This document shows, in pieces, positions 1-7,781 of a stretch of 36,524 nt of DNA; positions within the stretch are counted from its first letter, which is position 1, and each line of letters opens with the position of its first letter. Source of the stretch: an uncultured Clostridia bacterium (GTDB taxonomy: Bacteria > Bacillota > Clostridia > Christensenellales > Pumilibacteraceae); contig CAKQDN010000019.1 of the NCBI GenBank assembly GCA_934229275.1, forward strand, positions 1 through 36,524. Direction: 5' to 3'. The notes below the pieces were generated by a model, which was given only the letters and a program-made list of their open reading frames with translations, searched no databases and was not told the origin of the DNA. Position numbers and translations under genes: made by a program.

Positions 1-1
1 C

Positions 2-274
2 GAATATGTTCCGCAAATGCGCGCGAACTCCGAGCCCGAAAACAACATGCGCTATATCGATCCGGCAAACCCCGACAAACCGCGCGACGAAAACTTCGCT
101 TCGTATAACCAAAGCGATTCGGCGGAACTTCGCCGTCATATCGAACAGGAACGCAAGCGTCACGAAGCCATCGTTCACGCCGAGCAGGAAAAAGTGGACT
201 GGGATAAGGTAAAGCAGTACAACTCGGCAATTCTGTCCATGGGCGAAATAAAACCCGACGACGATAGAAAGTAA
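2..274 (+). CDS. C-terminal fragment of an unknown protein
   Basis: The reading frame is open from the first bases of the window to a TAA at 272-274, so the start lies upstream and only about 90 C-terminal residues are visible. The tail is very hydrophilic, rich in Arg, Glu, Asp and Asn, with a likely short helix around the segment HIEQERKRHEAI, and ends in an acidic-basic stretch. There is no membrane segment or catalytic motif. A strong hairpin terminator follows 26 nt downstream, which supports a genuine gene end. I do not recognise the family. A Met at 17 could be read as a start, but the frame is open before it and no clear ribosome site precedes it. Confidence 0.6.
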   Translation, partial: EYVPQMRANSEPENNMRYIDPANPDKPRDENFASYNQSDSAELRRHIEQERKRHEAIVHAEQEKVDWDKVKQYNSAILSMGEIKPDDDRK

Positions 275-293
275 GAATAATCAAAACCGAAAC

Positions 294-325
294 AAAAAAA
301 CGAGAGCGCGTTTGCTCTCGTTTTT
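294..325. terminator. Bidirectional intrinsic terminator
   Basis: A perfect 7-bp stem (CGAGAGC 301-307 with GCTCTCG 314-320) has five T on the right and seven A on the left. It can therefore end both the partial plus-strand gene and the convergent AraC-type gene on the minus strand. Confidence 0.85.
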
Positions 326-342
326 GCATATCCGACATTCGA

Positions 343-1170
343 TTATTTTTTATTAAAATAAGAGGTTCTGTATTCGTATGGCGTAATACCGAACGTTTCG
401 CGGAACGTTTTCGTGAAGTGGCTCACACTCTTATAACCGGCGCACTCTGCGATTTTCTGACAGGAATAGTCGGTGTGGAGCAGCATGTTGATCGCAAGAT
501 GCAGTTTTGCGCTCTTGAAGTATTCTATAAGAGTCTGACCTGTGTACTGCTTGAACAGTTTGGTAAGGTGGGAGTAACTGTAACCGCTGAATGTCGCCAT
601 TTCTTCTATTTTGAGTTTGATAAAATCCGGGCGTACCATCTGCGCGATAAATTCGCTCAACCATTCCGGATAGAGCGGACTTTTGAACGTAAATTCCTCG
701 AAAAACGCAGTGAGTATTCTGTGCGCGGCAAGAGTGCGCAACCTGTCGACAAGTACGGGCGAGTACGTTTCGGGCAGAGTGTAGGACATTCTCGCGTCGG
801 TGAGAATGCGCTCCGTTCTGTCTTTTTGCAGATCCAGAAAAAGCGGTTGATCGAGCGCAAGAATATAGTCGCGGAAATCCGGATAAAAATTGTCAAGCGT
901 TTTTGTAACGAACGCCTTGTCGAACGCGACGATCATCAGCGTGTGCTGAATACCGCGATAACGAGAGAGCGAAAAAGTTACTCCGGGAGGAACAAGCACT
1001 GCGGAATACTGCCTCAGCACGTTTTTCCTGTTGTCGATTTTGAACGAAACGACGCCTTCGTTAACGACGATTGCCGTGTAAAAGTCGTATGAAGCGGGCA
1101 AGCCGTCCGCGCGTCTGACGAAATAGATCTCCGCCGATTGATTGATTTTGTTGTTGGAAAAAATATTCAT
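343..1170 (-). CDS. AraC-family transcriptional regulator (cupin sensor + HTH)
   Basis: This is a 275-residue AraC/XylS-type regulator. The N-terminal half (about residues 10-110) looks like the cupin-type ligand-sensing domain, including the segment VLVPPGVTFSLSRY. The last 100 residues hold two helix-turn-helix motifs: IEEMATFSGYSYSHLTKLFK, then IAECAGYKSVSHFTKTFR followed by the usual FGITPYEYR ending. The gene is divergent from galM, so control of galM or of sugar uptake is a reasonable inference but not shown. The ATG is the first possible start, because an in-frame TAA lies four codons before it. No Shine-Dalgarno sequence precedes it, and the predicted transcription start falls on the ATG itself. 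Family assignment is secure; the ligand is unknown. Confidence 0.93.
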   Translation of the reverse strand: MNIFSNNKINQSAEIYFVRRADGLPASYDFYTAIVVNEGVVSFKIDNRKNVLRQYSAVLVPPGVTFSLSRYRGIQHTLMIVAFDKAFVTKTLDNFYPDFRDYILALDQPLFLDLQKDRTERILTDARMSYTLPETYSPVLVDRLRTLAAHRILTAFFEEFTFKSPLYPEWLSEFIAQMVRPDFIKLKIEEMATFSGYSYSHLTKLFKQYTGQTLIEYFKSAKLHLAINMLLHTDYSCQKIAECAGYKSVSHFTKTFRETFGITPYEYRTSYFNKK

Positions 1171-1176
1171 AATTAT

Positions 1177-1205
1177 ATTTTAGCACAAAAAAAACGGTTT
1201 GTCCA
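1177..1205 (-). promoter_or_regulatory. Promoter of the AraC-type gene, predicting a leaderless mRNA
   Basis: On the minus strand a -35 TGGACA (1205-1200) and a -10 TAAAAT (1182-1177) are 17 bp apart. The first transcribed base by standard spacing is 1170, the A of the start codon. A small inverted repeat (GTCCA-CTT-TGGAC, 1201-1213) overlaps the -35 box and could be an operator. Confidence 0.7.
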
Positions 1206-1255
1206 CTTTGGACGCGAAAAAAGTGGGATTTTTTAAGATTTTTTTGATTTATAGC

Positions 1256-1296
1256 CGTTTTTTGCCGTTTTTTTGTCCGAGAAACGGTAAAAAACG
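1256..1296. repeat. 15-bp inverted repeat between the AraC-type gene and galM
   Basis: Arms at 1256-1270 and 1282-1296 are complementary at 14 of 15 positions, with one G-T wobble, around an 11-nt spacer. The repeat lies 13 bp upstream of the galM -35 box, in the gap shared with the divergent regulator. It could be a regulator-binding site or a DNA hairpin. As a terminator it would serve no visible gene. Confidence 0.6.
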
Positions 1297-1309
1297 CGCC
1301 GTTCGATTG

Positions 1310-1338
1310 TTGACAAACGCTCGCAAATATGATAAAAT
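1310..1338 (+). promoter_or_regulatory. galM promoter
   Basis: TTGACA (1310-1315) and TAAAAT (1333-1338) are separated by 17 bp. The predicted start is near 1345, giving a leader of about 34 nt with GGAG (1368-1371) before the ATG. Confidence 0.85.
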
Positions 1339-1378
1339 TAGAGCAAACCGATAAGGGAAAATTCAACGGAGAAAAATT

Positions 1379-2413
1379 ATGATTACCAAAATTCACGAAT
1401 TTGAAAGAAACGGAGTCAAAAACGAAGTGTACCGCATCACCAACGCCAACGGTGCGGAACTGGATATACTGACGTACGGAGCGAGAATGATTCGCCTTAC
1501 CGCGCCCGACAAAAACGGCAATTTCGACGACGTGCTCGTGGGCTACGCCAAGCCCGAGGACTACATAGACCTTCCGCGCGTGTTCTACGGCTCGCTCATA
1601 GGAAGATACGGCAACCGTATCGGCGAGAGCAAATTCACGCTCGACGGAGTAACCTACAATCTGCAGTCCAACAACGGCAGAAACACTCTTCACGGCGGTT
1701 TCGACGGTTTCGATCGCCGCACGTTCGACGCGGAAATCAAGGGCAATAAACTGGTTCTCTCCTATCTCTCGCCCGACGGAGAAGGCGGCTATCCCGGCAA
1801 CATGAAGGTGGAATGTTCGTACGAATACACCGACGACAACGAAGTGGTCATCGACTATTATGCCGTCAGCGACAAAAAAACGCTGTGCAATCTCACCAAT
1901 CACGCCTATTTCAACATCGGTAACGACGATACGGTTCTCGATCAGGAACTCATGATCAACAGTTCGCGCATCACGCCCGTGGACGACGAGCTCATTCCGC
2001 ACAACGAATTCATGGACATAATCGGAACGCCCTATTCGTTCAAAAACGGCGAACTGCTTAAAACCAACATGTTCTCTTCCGACCACATGATCGCGCTTTG
2101 CAAGGGCTTCGACTTCAACTATTGCCTCGACAGACAGACCTCGCACGATCTCGAACACTTCGCTTACGTCTACGATAAGGCAAGCGGAAGAAAGATGGAC
2201 TGCTACACCGACCAGCCCGGCGTTCAACTGTACACGTCCAACACCATGAACGGCAGCGTCGGAAAGAAGGTGTACAAAGACTACTGCGCGCTCTGCCTCG
2301 AAACGCAGGGATTCCCCAACTCGCCCAACTGCCCCGCATATCCTTCCGCGGTACTCGAAAAGAACACGCCCTACCGCAGCACCACCGTGTATAAATTTTC
2401 GGTAGTCAAATAA
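1379..2413 (+). CDS. galM: Galactose mutarotase (aldose 1-epimerase)
   Basis: This cytoplasmic enzyme interconverts the alpha and beta anomers of galactose and other aldoses ahead of the Leloir pathway. The 344 residues cover the family's normal length. Visible landmarks are the substrate-binding segment GRNTLHGGFDGFDRR (about residues 100-115), the catalytic histidine in LTNHAYFNIG (about residue 176), and the catalytic glutamate in CLETQGFPNSPN (about residue 309). Its own promoter and a GGAG site 7 nt before the ATG fix the start. It is divergent from an AraC-type regulator and ends at its own terminator, so it is monocistronic. A galT gene lies 13 kb downstream, but no galK is seen in the window. 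Confidence 0.95.
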   Translation: MITKIHEFERNGVKNEVYRITNANGAELDILTYGARMIRLTAPDKNGNFDDVLVGYAKPEDYIDLPRVFYGSLIGRYGNRIGESKFTLDGVTYNLQSNNGRNTLHGGFDGFDRRTFDAEIKGNKLVLSYLSPDGEGGYPGNMKVECSYEYTDDNEVVIDYYAVSDKKTLCNLTNHAYFNIGNDDTVLDQELMINSSRITPVDDELIPHNEFMDIIGTPYSFKNGELLKTNMFSSDHMIALCKGFDFNYCLDRQTSHDLEHFAYVYDKASGRKMDCYTDQPGVQLYTSNTMNGSVGKKVYKDYCALCLETQGFPNSPNCPAYPSAVLEKNTPYRSTTVYKFSVVK

Positions 2414-2445
2414 TCGAAAAAACGGGAAATTATATCGAAAAAAGA

Positions 2446-2476
2446 CCTCGTTCTCCGAAAAAGAGCGGGGTTTTTT
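2446..2476 (+). terminator. galM terminator
   Basis: A 9-bp G/C-rich stem (2446-2454 with 2462-2470, two G-U pairs) is followed by six T. Confidence 0.85.
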
Positions 2477-2516
2477 GTTGTATGGATGAATAATCGGAAA
2501 AAATCGGCTCAAAATA

Positions 2517-2545
2517 TTGCAAAATGCGTCGCGATATGATATACT
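2517..2545 (+). promoter_or_regulatory. Promoter of the DUF4349-protease-queH-uvrC run
   Basis: TTGCAA (2517-2522) and TATACT (2540-2545) are separated by 17 bp. The predicted start is near 2552. The ribosome site GGAGG lies just before the ATG at 2571. Confidence 0.75.
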
Positions 2546-2570
2546 AATAAAAAAAGCGGAGGCAAACATT

Positions 2571-3521
2571 ATGAAAAAGAATAGATTGTTTATCGCACTC
2601 GCACTGATGCTCGTAGCCGTCATGGCGGTTTTTACGGGTTGTAACAGCGCGGACAAAGGCGGTTACGGCAACGCGGGAGGAAGCGGAAGCGAACAACGCA
2701 AATACGAAATCGTAGTCACCGACGAACGCCTTATCGTGTATGAAGTCGACGCCGTTTTAACTGCGGAAAACACCGACGAAACGGTTAAAAAAGTACGCGC
2801 CGACCTTGCCGCCGCAGGAGGATACGAAAAGGAAAGCCGCACGAGCAAGAACGGCAGTTACTATCTCACGCTGTCCGTTCCCACCAAATCGCTTACCGAT
2901 TTTCTCGACAAACTCGAAGGCGTCGGCACGGTTAATTCCTGCACGATATCGAGCACCGACATAACCGACGACTATGCGTCCGTCGAGCAACAGAAAGCCG
3001 TCCTCGTCAAGCAAAAAGAACTGCTCGAACAGCAACTCGAACTTGCAACCGATATAAAGGATAAAGCGGCAATAATAGCGGAACTTTCCGAAATAGCGAT
3101 AAAAATCGACGGCTACGACACCGATCTTAAAAACATGAAAAAGAGAGCGGAGTACAGCACGATCAATCTTCGCGTGTACGAAAAGGATACCTACACACCC
3201 CCGTCGTACTGGGACGAACTGGGCGAAGTGCTTTTCGGAAGCACGTCGGCAGTCGGCGCGTTCGTCGGATTCCTGCTTAAAGTAATAGCGGCGCTTCTGC
3301 CCTTTGCGGTTATCGCGGCGGCAGGCTACTGGCTGGTTATCCTCGTCATATTCATCGTGTGCAAAATACGCAAACGCCCGTTCGATATGTTTAAAAAGTG
3401 CAAAGAAAAACGCGAAATACGCTATCGCGAGAAAATTCTGCGCTCGCAGCAAAAGGCGGTATACCTCGAAGAACTTAGAAAACGCACGCAGGAAGAGCAA
3501 GGCGCCGACGAGAATAAATGA
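2571..3521 (+). CDS. DUF4349-domain lipoprotein
   Basis: This is a 316-residue membrane protein. A basic N-terminus and hydrophobic stretch end in a lipobox (VFTGC, Cys24), so it is probably processed as a lipoprotein. The DUF4349 domain covers about residues 45-245 and includes the hallmark stretch YYLTLSVPTKSLTDFLDKL. A coiled coil (about residues 140-205, repeated QQKAVLVKQKELLEQQLE-like heptads) precedes one or two transmembrane helices (about residues 230-275) and a highly charged cytoplasmic tail. The ATG at 2571 has a good GGAGG; upstream TTG starts lie inside the promoter. Its TGA overlaps the next ATG by 4 nt, so it is coupled to the protease. The molecular function of DUF4349 proteins is not known; an envelope role is an inference. 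Confidence 0.88.
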   Translation: MKKNRLFIALALMLVAVMAVFTGCNSADKGGYGNAGGSGSEQRKYEIVVTDERLIVYEVDAVLTAENTDETVKKVRADLAAAGGYEKESRTSKNGSYYLTLSVPTKSLTDFLDKLEGVGTVNSCTISSTDITDDYASVEQQKAVLVKQKELLEQQLELATDIKDKAAIIAELSEIAIKIDGYDTDLKNMKKRAEYSTINLRVYEKDTYTPPSYWDELGEVLFGSTSAVGAFVGFLLKVIAALLPFAVIAAAGYWLVILVIFIVCKIRKRPFDMFKKCKEKREIRYREKILRSQQKAVYLEELRKRTQEEQGADENK

Positions 3522-4519
3522 CCCTTAAAAAATCGACAATAGCGATAATATCTGTGCTTGCCGCGGTAATTTTTGCCACGGCAGGCTTTTTGTTGGGCAG
3601 ATTTTTGCCGCGCGAGGAAAAAGATTCTGTCGGCGCCGCGCTTTTGCAAAGGTCGAGGGCGGTGGAAATTCAGTGCGGAGATAAAGTCGGCACGGGCTTT
3701 GTTTACGAAAGCGACGAAGGAGTCGCAACCGTCGTCACTTGCCTGCACGTCGTGAAAAAGGATATTACGGACGCAAGATTCCGCTTTTACGGAAAGAGCG
3801 AATTCGTTTCCGCAGCCGAAACGCTCGACTTCGACGAAAACGCCGACCTTGCCATATTCCGCGTGCCGCACGACGTCGTCGTAGCAAAACCCGGCGTTAA
3901 AAGCGCGTCCGTCGGCGATAACGTAACGCTTTTCGGCAATTCCGCAGGAGAGGGAATAACGGCGTTTTTCGGCAAAGTATCGGCGGAAAGCACTGTAATT
4001 AAATGTGAGGACGAATCGGGGTCGTTCCTTGACGGCAAATTTATGCCAGCCGTCGCTATAAACGCCGCCGTGAACGCAGGCAGCAGCGGTTGCCCCGTGT
4101 TCGACGACGACGGCAATCTCGTCGGAATGGGCTTTTACCAGAACTTCGGAACGTCCGATCGCCCCGTAATCGATCAGAGTTATATGATTTCCGCAAACCT
4201 TATCGCCGCTCTCGTAAAAGCGTACGAAGATGGAAGTAAAACGATCGAAAAACTGGACTACACGCTGTTTTCTGGCTATATCGGTGTGGAAGACGATCTG
4301 TTCCGCGTGGCGCAGGCGGCAATTAAAAACGATGAAAAACTGAAAGGCAAAATTTTCCGCGAAGGAGAAAACGCCGTGTATATGTGCGCCGAATCCGACG
4401 AGGTAACGGGCGGAAAAAAAGTGCTGAACATTGCCGGAACCGCACCGAAAAACATAAACGAATTGCTCGCCGCGGCGATTGCCTATCACTATTTCGGCGG
4501 CGATTTCATCACGGAATAA
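3518..4519 (+). CDS. Membrane-anchored trypsin-like serine protease
   Basis: This is a 333-residue protein with an uncleaved-looking N-terminal transmembrane anchor (residues 6-30) followed by a chymotrypsin-fold domain. The probable triad is His77 (in TCLHVV), Asp110 (in NADLAIFRV) and Ser190. The usual GNSGGP motif reads GSSGCP here, which keeps the serine but replaces the second glycine with cysteine. No PDZ domain is evident; the last 90 residues are a short alpha/beta region without known motifs. It resembles HtrA/DegP-like proteases lacking the PDZ part. It starts within the stop codon of the DUF4349 gene (ATGA), so the two proteins are probably made together and may act together outside the membrane. 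The substrate is unknown. Confidence 0.85.
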   Translation: MTLKKSTIAIISVLAAVIFATAGFLLGRFLPREEKDSVGAALLQRSRAVEIQCGDKVGTGFVYESDEGVATVVTCLHVVKKDITDARFRFYGKSEFVSAAETLDFDENADLAIFRVPHDVVVAKPGVKSASVGDNVTLFGNSAGEGITAFFGKVSAESTVIKCEDESGSFLDGKFMPAVAINAAVNAGSSGCPVFDDDGNLVGMGFYQNFGTSDRPVIDQSYMISANLIAALVKAYEDGSKTIEKLDYTLFSGYIGVEDDLFRVAQAAIKNDEKLKGKIFREGENAVYMCAESDEVTGGKKVLNIAGTAPKNINELLAAAIAYHYFGGDFITE

Positions 4520-4525
4520 GCGACA

Positions 4526-5110
4526 TTGAATAAAATCGACTACAATAAAATATTCGAGAAAGAAGCGGAAGAAAACCGCGGCAAAACGCTGCTTCTGCAT
4601 TGCTGCTGCGCGCCCTGTCTTTTAGGAGTGGTCGAAAGAGTGATTCCGCATTTTTCGGTTACGCTCTACTGGTACAACCCCAATATAATGCCGCGCGAAG
4701 AACACGATAAACGCCTCGGAGAACTTAAAAAAGTCGCCGATATTTTCGGCTTACCGCTTGTTATAGAAGACTATGCCGAAAGCGATTACCTCACCGCCGT
4801 CAAAGGCAGGGAAAACGCGCCCGAAGGCGGCGAAAGATGCGTCGTCTGTCAGGACCTGCGAATAGAAAAAACCGCGCGTTACGCGTCCTCGCATTCGTTC
4901 GACTTTTTCGCGACCACGCTGTCGGTTTCCCCTCATAAAAACGCCGCGCTTATAAACTCTCTCGGCGAAAACGCGCAGCGTACAGGCGGAGCGCGCTGGC
5001 TTCACAACGATTTCAAGAAAAAAGAGGGCTTCAAGCGTTCGGGCGAACTGTGCGAAAAGTACGGAATATACCGCCAGAACTACTGCGGCTGCAAATTCAC
5101 GGAGCAATAA
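4526..5110 (+). CDS. queH: Epoxyqueuosine reductase QueH
   Basis: QueH reduces epoxyqueuosine to queuosine at the wobble base of tRNAs for Asp, Asn, His and Tyr, the last step of queuosine synthesis; it replaces QueG in many Firmicutes. The 194-residue protein carries the family's cysteine motifs: LLHCCCAPC (Cys26-Cys31), GGERCVVC (Cys105, Cys108) and YCGC (Cys187, Cys189), which hold an iron-sulfur cluster and second metal site in characterised members. YNPNIMPREEH and TTLSVSPHKN are also typical. The start is TTG, six nt after the protease stop, with only a weak ribosome site; no in-frame ATG is available nearby. uvrC starts three nt after it. It links functionally to queT at 22526-23044. 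Confidence 0.93.
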   Translation: MNKIDYNKIFEKEAEENRGKTLLLHCCCAPCLLGVVERVIPHFSVTLYWYNPNIMPREEHDKRLGELKKVADIFGLPLVIEDYAESDYLTAVKGRENAPEGGERCVVCQDLRIEKTARYASSHSFDFFATTLSVSPHKNAALINSLGENAQRTGGARWLHNDFKKKEGFKRSGELCEKYGIYRQNYCGCKFTEQ

Positions 5111-5113
5111 ACG

Positions 5114-6919
5114 ATGACGTTGCGTGAAAAAATAAAAAATCTGCCCGAAAATCCAGGCGTGTACATCATGCGCAACGCCGGCGGCGAGATAATATACATC
5201 GGCAAAGCGGTCGTGCTCAAAAACAGAGTGCGTCAGTATTTTCAACACACCGAAAAACCGCCCAAAGTGCAGGCAATGGTGGATAATATCGCCGATTTCG
5301 ACTATATAATCACTCTCAGCGAAAAGGACGCGCTTACGCTCGAAGCAACGCTTATCAACAAACACAAGCCCTACTATAACATTCTGCTCAAAGACGACAA
5401 GCACAGCCCGTATATAAAAATCGATACGTCGGTCGATTATCCGACCATCGAGGTCACGCGTAAATACAAGCGCGACGGAGCAAAGTACTTCGGTCCGTAT
5501 TTCAACGGAATAACCGTAGGTGCGGTCGTGGACGTCATACGATCGGCGTACAATATGCGAACCTGCCCCAAAAAACTGAAAAAACACGCCCGTCCGTGCC
5601 TTAACTACGATATAGGTCTGTGCCGCGCGCCCTGCATGGGTTACGTTTCGAAAGAGGACTACGCGGTCATCGTCGAAAACGTCATGAAATTCTTAAAAGG
5701 CTACGACAACACCGCCGCAAACGTCATCCGCGACAAAATGGAAAAAGCCGCCGCAGCCGACCGGTTCGAACGCGCCATAGTCTACCGCGACCAACTCAAT
5801 ATGCTCAAAAACCTGAAAGAGCGCACGATAGCCAACCTCGGCACGGTAACCGACATCGACGCTTATTCGTATTCGACCGAGGGCGACGACACGGTTATAA
5901 GCGTGGCGATAATCCGCGCCAGCCTGCTCATAGGCGTTAAAAACTACTTTTTGCCGCCGCTCGACGCGGATCTGAACGAAAAATTCACGCAGTTTATAAT
6001 GCAGTTTTATTTAAGTAATGAACTTCCTGCCGAAGTCTGCCTGCCCGAAGAACTCGAAAACGAGCAGATAAAGCAGTGTTTTTCGGCAATCGAAGGCAGC
6101 GAAAAAACTTTGCTTACGTTCCCGAAAATAGGTCAGCGCAAAAAACTTGTCGATACGGCGAAAGCCAATTCTCTCGATTATCTCACCAAAAATCGCGAAA
6201 AAAACAAGCGCGAACAGGAAATGACCGCAGGCGCGGCAAAACGCCTTGCCGAAATAATCGGCATACCGTCTGCGCGAAGAATGGAATGTTACGATATATC
6301 CAATATCAGCGGCGTGGATAAGGTTTCGTCGCAAGTCGTGTTCATCGACGGCAAAGCGGAAAAGAGCGAGTACCGCCGCTATAAAATCAAAACGGTGGTG
6401 GGAGCCAACGACTTCGCGTCCATGGCGGAAACCATCCGTCGCAGACTTCATCATCTCACGCCCGAAAACCGCCCCGATCTCATCGTCGTGGACGGCGGAA
6501 AAGGGCAACTTTCGGCGGCTCACGAAATACTCGTCGAAGAAGGCGTCGATATTCCCATGGTAGGGCTCGCAAAGCGAGAGGAAGAGATTTTCCTCGTCGG
6601 CGAAAGCGATCCGATCGTGCTCGACCACAGCGACTACGCGCTCCGCCTTATGCAGCGCATCCGCGACGAAGCGCACCGTTTCGCGATAACCTACCACCGC
6701 AACCTGCGCGCAAAACGCTACGGCAGCGAACTCGAGGACATCGAGGGCGTGGGCGAGGTCAGAAGAAAAGCGCTTTTAAAAGCGTTCGGCAGCGTCAAAG
6801 AAATAAAAGAAGCCCCTCTCGCGGCACTCGAATCCGCTCCCGGCATCGACAAGAAAACGGCTCGCGCCGTGTACGATTTTTACCACAAAGACCGATATTC
6901 GCTTGATACCTCGACGTAA
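5114..6919 (+). CDS. uvrC: Excinuclease ABC subunit C
   Basis: UvrC makes the two incisions in nucleotide excision repair after UvrAB has located damage. The 601-residue protein has the whole architecture. An N-terminal GIY-YIG nuclease domain (NPGVYIMRNAGGEIIYIGKA, residues 13-32) is followed by a four-cysteine cluster region (CPKKLKKHARPC...CRAPC, about residues 153-175) known to bind an iron-sulfur cluster. Next come a UVR helix pair (about residues 200-235) that contacts UvrB, an RNase H-like endonuclease domain with YDISNISG and VVDGGKGQL, and a C-terminal helix-hairpin-helix pair (IEGVGEVRRKALL, APGIDKKTARAV). It follows queH by three nt in the same transcript. Its last codons contain the promoter of the next gene. 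Confidence 0.97.
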   Translation: MTLREKIKNLPENPGVYIMRNAGGEIIYIGKAVVLKNRVRQYFQHTEKPPKVQAMVDNIADFDYIITLSEKDALTLEATLINKHKPYYNILLKDDKHSPYIKIDTSVDYPTIEVTRKYKRDGAKYFGPYFNGITVGAVVDVIRSAYNMRTCPKKLKKHARPCLNYDIGLCRAPCMGYVSKEDYAVIVENVMKFLKGYDNTAANVIRDKMEKAAAADRFERAIVYRDQLNMLKNLKERTIANLGTVTDIDAYSYSTEGDDTVISVAIIRASLLIGVKNYFLPPLDADLNEKFTQFIMQFYLSNELPAEVCLPEELENEQIKQCFSAIEGSEKTLLTFPKIGQRKKLVDTAKANSLDYLTKNREKNKREQEMTAGAAKRLAEIIGIPSARRMECYDISNISGVDKVSSQVVFIDGKAEKSEYRRYKIKTVVGANDFASMAETIRRRLHHLTPENRPDLIVVDGGKGQLSAAHEILVEEGVDIPMVGLAKREEEIFLVGESDPIVLDHSDYALRLMQRIRDEAHRFAITYHRNLRAKRYGSELEDIEGVGEVRRKALLKAFGSVKEIKEAPLAALESAPGIDKKTARAVYDFYHKDRYSLDTST

Positions 6920-6931
6920 AAGTGCTATAAT
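6903..6931 (+). promoter_or_regulatory. Promoter of the HAD-hprK operon, overlapping the uvrC end
   Basis: TTGATA (6903-6908) and TATAAT (6926-6931) are 17 bp apart. The -35 box lies inside the last codons of uvrC. The predicted start is near 6938, and GAGG precedes the ATG at 6960. Confidence 0.8.
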
Positions 6932-6959
6932 ATGGTCAGATCACATTGCGAGGCTTTAC

Positions 6960-7781
6960 ATGAAATACTCACTTTTTTGCAGCGATTTCGACGGAACTCT
7001 GCTCGGCGACGACTTCAAGGTGTCCGAGGGTAACGTCGCAGCCGTGCGCGACTACGTTTCACGCGGCGGCAAATTCGTTATTCTCACCGGCAGAATGACG
7101 CTCAATATGGAAAAACAGGCACGCCTTCTCGGAACGGACGATCAGCCGCTGTTCGTCTGCGGATTCAACGGCGGTCTTGCCACGGATAAAAACGGAACCG
7201 TGATTTTCGAGGATAAAATCGACTGGCAAACTTCACGCGATATAATAAAATTCGCAAAAGAAAACGGCTTTCACGTCCACACCTACGCAAAAGAATATGT
7301 AATAATCGAAAAACGCACGCCGATCACGGAAGAATACGTGCGCATATGCGACATAGCCGATCGCGAAGTGGGAGATCTCGTCTCGTTCGTCGAAAGAGAA
7401 AAATTCGCATGTCTTAAAATCATGCTGGTCGTGCCGAACAAAGAAATTCAGCAAAAAACGCTCGCTCTGCTCAACGCAAAAAATTATCCTTCCGTTCGCT
7501 TCGTAACCAGCAGCGATACGTATATCGAAGCCGTGCCTGCCTCGGGCGGAAAAGAAAACGGCATAAGACGCATAGCGGAGTACTACAAAATTCCGCTCGA
7601 AAACACGATTGCCGTCGGCGACCACTTGAACGACATCGGAATGATCAAAGCGGCAGGGCTGGGATGCGCAGTAAAAAACGCCACGTTCTCGGCAAAAGAA
7701 GCCGCCGATTATGTGTGCGAGGCAGATAACAACCACGACGCAATCAAGGAAATAATAGAAAAATTCACGGAGAACGAGTAA
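6960..7781 (+). CDS. Cof-type HAD-IIB phosphatase
   Basis: This is a 273-residue haloacid-dehalogenase-family hydrolase of the Cof type, usually acting on sugar phosphates, FMN or pyridoxal phosphate. The nucleophile motif DFDGTLLGDD (Asp9, Asp11) opens the protein, ILTGR is motif II, and a Lys in the GGKENG segment precedes the C-terminal magnesium motif VGDHLNDIGMI. The variable cap lies between about residues 85 and 190. The ATG at 6960 is chosen because GAGG lies upstream; an upstream in-frame extension would lie in the promoter. Its TAA shares one base with the hprK ATG (TAATG), so the two are translationally coupled. A role in sugar-phosphate control alongside HprK is plausible, but the substrate cannot be predicted. 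Confidence 0.9.
   Translation: MKYSLFCSDFDGTLLGDDFKVSEGNVAAVRDYVSRGGKFVILTGRMTLNMEKQARLLGTDDQPLFVCGFNGGLATDKNGTVIFEDKIDWQTSRDIIKFAKENGFHVHTYAKEYVIIEKRTPITEEYVRICDIADREVGDLVSFVEREKFACLKIMLVVPNKEIQQKTLALLNAKNYPSVRFVTSSDTYIEAVPASGGKENGIRRIAEYYKIPLENTIAVGDHLNDIGMIKAAGLGCAVKNATFSAKEAADYVCEADNNHDAIKEIIEKFTENE

Noticed and set aside
1061..2656. A 531-codon minus-strand open frame opposite galM
   Set aside because: It overlaps the clear galM gene and both intergenic regions, with no family features.
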